Below, one piece after another: positions 60,719-64,000 of a stretch of DNA of 64,000 nt. This DNA is from Engraulis encrasicolus (Eukaryota; Chordata; Actinopteri; Clupeiformes; Engraulidae), in the NCBI RefSeq assembly GCF_034702125.1, contig NC_085869.1:51805050-51869049 (forward strand). Direction: 5' to 3'. Numbering within the stretch: position 1 is the stretch's first letter; every line of letters begins with the position of its first letter. A model generated the notes under the pieces. That model made no database searches, was not told the origin of the DNA, and saw nothing but the letters and a program-made list of their open reading frames with translations. The position numbers were made by a program, and so were the translations under genes.

Positions 60719-60986
60719 GTTGGTGGAACATCTCGATGAGTGCACACCTGTTGACCCCAGTCTGTTTGTCTCTTTCGGTCTGTCTACATCCATTTCCCTC
60801 TCTTCTTTCTTGTACCCCCACCTCTCTCTCTCTCTCTGTATCTCACACTCACTCACTCACTCACCCACTCACTCTCGCTCATTTACACTGTGTTGTCCAA
60901 TGGACACTTTCTCAGTCCACCAGCCTCTCACTCCCTCTCATTTCCCTTTCCAATTCAATTCTGCTCCTCCTCTCTCATCTCCCACG

Positions 60987-61256
60987 CAGGGCCGTAACTA
61001 CCATCGAGGACACAGAGGTCATGTCCTCTGTATTTTCTTTGGTAGGAATGTAAAATTGATCTATTGATGAAAACCGATATATGATCAACAATGATAAATG
61101 TAGTCTATATACACCACTCCCATTTATCCTCAAGGCAGTGATGATTAATGAAAACAAATGTAAGACTGAAGTGTTTGAAGCATTCTAAATGTACAGTATG
61201 CAGTACAGCACACAGTATTTTACCTCAGCAATTGAAAATGTCTGGTTACGGCCCTG
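60987..61256. mobile_element. hAT-type MITE (CAGGGCCGTAAC termini)
   Basis: Left end CAGGGCCGTAACTACC and right end GGTTACGGCCCTG are inverted partners. A perfect 8-bp duplication, CTCCCACG, lies at 60979-60986 and 61257-61264. The 270-bp copy is non-coding and lies 270 bases downstream of uxs1 exon 3. Confidence 0.93.
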
Positions 61257-62471
61257 CTCCCACGCCCTTGTGATGTAATCGCCCATGCTCGGCTAGCTCT
61301 CCGTTGCCTCATGACAAACACGCTCTGTAGTCTCCATTCCAGGGGCACAAATTTAATTACATTTGGTTTCTGAGTGCCAACCCACCTCCCGTTAATTACG
61401 ATTCTCAGTTGGGGGTACAGTAACCGAGGGTTCCATTAAAAACAGCATGCGCTTTCTTCTTTTTGTTGTATAGTTGGGGTGTTACGTGGTTGTTTTGTTT
61501 TTTGTATATATATTATTTTTTAGATAATTGCTACAACTGTGTTCCATTCTTCTCATGTCAGAGCTATTATAACGTGTGGCGGGGTGCCGACAGCTCCGAA
61601 CTTTTGACACAGCAGGGAAAAATATGGAATGGGTTTTTTGTTTGATTTACTTATTTGAATTTTACACACACACAAACTGAGCTGTGAGGTGGAATAAACA
61701 ACCACATGTTGTGTTTCACAGCTTATTCGGAGACGAATGTAATTTGAAATGCATCCTCATTGTTCAGGAGACCTAAACAAAGTCATCGCCTATTGTACGT
61801 GAGTTACGTATGTACATACAGGCCAAGACACATTAAGACGTGCACACTGTAATGCAACAAAACATGTTGAAACACCACACACACACACACATACGCACGC
61901 CAGCACAACAAAACCCGTTAACGGGCACGTCAACAGACACACACACACTCGCAGTAAAACACAGCACGTTCGCGGTCATGTCAACAGACGCAACCGCGCT
62001 AACACACATGTACAGCTGGATGAAAAGGAAAACCTCATCATTGATGGAAGTTATCACCTCATTACCCAAACACCCAAACAGCTCCTTATCAGCATCCCCT
62101 AAAGCTTATTAGGCCTTGCCTTTTGCGCTATCTTCATGACCTTATGGTTCAAAGTACGCCAGAGCGTTCTCATTTGCCCGCACCCGCGCTATCCAAGCGG
62201 AAACTGAGGGAATGTGGTGACATTTGTCTTGCCTGAGGTTTCTTGAAAAAAAAAGGTTCGCAAATCATCATCATGCCAATGAAATAAATAAAAAGAACTT
62301 AAAAAACCCAAAGGAGTGTGCAAGCCTTTGTTCAGCACCAGGGATTGTGCTCAAGCAAAGCCTAAGTTGCCTCAGGATTCTACCACAGAAATGTAGATAT
62401 TCCATCAGGCAGTGTCGAGAAAAGAAGTGTGGCATATGTTTGGCATGCATGCATGCCGCAAATGTTGAGCA

Positions 62472-62585
<114 letters not shown>

Positions 62586-62767
62586 ATGTGTGCATGCCTG
62601 AGAATTTTCAATTTTACATTGGCTCAGTGTGTTTTTTATATGCCCTACATTGAATCATCATAGTGAAGACCGCTTTTCTCTCATCTTTAAAGTTGTACTT
62701 TCATGGATTGACCGTTCTATCAGTTGAGCCATCGATCATTGTCTCTCTTTTTTCTTGTCTTCTGTAG

Positions 62768-62811
62768 GCAGTTGCTCCATTACGAGAGAAGATTCATGAT
62801 TTGGAGTTAAG
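62768..62811 (+). CDS. uxs1: uxs1 exon 4
   Basis: A 44-nt exon after a strong polypyrimidine tract (TTTTTTCTTGTCTTCTGTAG) and before GTGAGT. It encodes AVAPLREKIHDLEL and two bases of the next codon, continuing the lumenal coiled-coil stem. In other vertebrates the next residues are SFTQKYPPVKFLSEKDR, leading to the Gly-rich NAD site; that exon is not visible before 64000. Confidence 0.93.
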
Positions 62812-63520
62812 GTGAGTTTTTTTGTTGACCATTTTCTCTTATCATTCCCCAGCATCTCTCTCCCCTGTGTTTCTGCTGTTGTTTTTCTTCTTCTCTTTTT
62901 CTTGTCTTCTTCATATTTCTAGTGGATTTCTTGTGACTCTTGGTGCGATAGAATCAGCAAGGGGTTTATTGGCCCTCTTTGAAGAGTAATCCCATCATCT
63001 AAATTTCATCAAAATGGCCGAAGTATTGCCGTCAGTTGCCGGAGAGCAGAGACCATAGCTCTCGCGGTGTTGCGCAATGCCTCACATCAGGGAAGGCTAG
63101 ACTTTCAGGGTTAAACCCCAAGATAACACGAGAAACCATATGGATTTCAGAAAGACCCGAGTTTTTGAGGACCTTGTTTTTCCCTTTAACGCTCCCCTGT
63201 TTTGTAACCTTACACACCATGAATGCCTTTTCCTCACTGATGGAAATGGCATGAGGTGGTCGTACGTGTATCTACTGTGTAAACCTCTAACCATCTAACC
63301 CAGCCTCACAATATGCACCGTTTTGCCAGTGAAATGCTGTACCAGTCGTCGAAAAACGCAACTACCCAAAGCAACGCAATGCCATGACACTACGCAGAGC
63401 CTTAAATAATACTTTATCATGTGTTCACTGCTATGCTGCCAACAGGCAATTTATAACAGGGGCCATATCTAAAGAGTTTAAGATACTGTATGTGTGCTGC
63501 GTGTGTGTGTATGTGTATGT

Positions 63521-63569
<49 letters not shown>

Positions 63570-64000
63570 AGAGTCTGCGCAAAACTAGGCACGTATAGAA
63601 GCTGTACTAGGGTAGGAGGTATTGATGCCTCTCCCTTCTGTACAACTCGAAATAGGCGAAGGGAGTCACTGGAGAAATGTTTAGTGTTTGTCAGCGTGTT
63701 ATTAGATGAGACTGCTTTTGTGGTGATGGAGGGCAGAGGAGAGAGAGCAAGGGAGGTATTCCTGCTTTGTCTCCATCCGCTCTTCAATTACCCTCTGGCT
63801 CAGGCGGGATCTCAGCATCCCATGCCTCCGCTCCGCTGTCTCGACAAAAGGCCCCCTTATACTGCTACAGAGGAATCCCCCGCCTCGTATGATGAGGATT
63901 GCTTTATTTATTGCCAACACTATTGACAAAGACTTGGGCGCTTCATATTTCAGTGTACGTGCATGGCTTGTCATATTTTTTGAAGCTGTCAGGTCTGTCA
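62812..64000 (+). other. uxs1: uxs1 intron 4 (partial)
   Basis: Intronic sequence to the window edge, with a (GT)n array at about 63500-63568. No exon coding for the YPPVKFLS segment was found. Confidence 0.6.

Overview
The window is nuclear DNA from a ray-finned fish, almost certainly a teleost. The evidence is two spliced vertebrate genes with GT-AG introns, a repeat complement typical of teleosts (hAT MITEs, tRNA-derived SINEs with LINE-like tails, a CR1/L2/Rex1-type LINE, piggyBac-like and foldback elements), and very dense GT/CA, GA and ATCT microsatellites. There are no prokaryotic operons, no CRISPR array and no rRNA genes. Most long open frames are translations of microsatellites or transposons.

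Host genes. Exon 1 of a TMT/encephalopsin-type opsin lies on the minus strand at 6743-7136. Its downstream exons were not found between 1 and 6742 and probably lie beyond the left edge. On the plus strand, exons 1-4 of uxs1 (UDP-glucuronate decarboxylase, UDP-xylose synthase) lie at 43880-43970, 59421-59448, 60670-60718 and 62768-62811. Together they encode the N-terminal membrane anchor and lumenal stem. The Rossmann catalytic domain lies to the right of the window. The two genes are divergently transcribed and separated by about 37 kb of repeat-rich DNA.

Region by region. 1-6.7 kb: microsatellites and three hAT-type elements with 8-bp target duplications. 6.7-8 kb: opsin exon 1 and its 5' flank. 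9-17.6 kb: SINEs, LINE 3' ends, a hammerhead-like hairpin and a tandem segmental duplication that includes a (GT)n array. 17.6-25.4 kb: more MITEs, a three-copy tandem repeat of about 370 bp and a (TTAGG)n array. 29.9-35.7 kb: a 5.8-kb element with inverted termini of about 0.57 kb, a decayed uncharacterised coding region, and a piggyBac-like element nested in its right terminus. 37-41.3 kb: a SINE and a 5'-truncated LINE with an open reverse-transcriptase frame. 43.9-64 kb: uxs1, whose 15.4-kb first intron holds a 1.6-kb foldback element, a 221-bp retroposon that begins with a hammerhead-ribozyme-like motif, several MITEs, and a 2-kb element made of repeated units.

The most unusual content is the long-TIR element with its uncharacterised, PIN/XPG-like decayed protein, and the hammerhead-ribozyme-like retroposons. 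No function was assigned where only anonymous open frames were visible.
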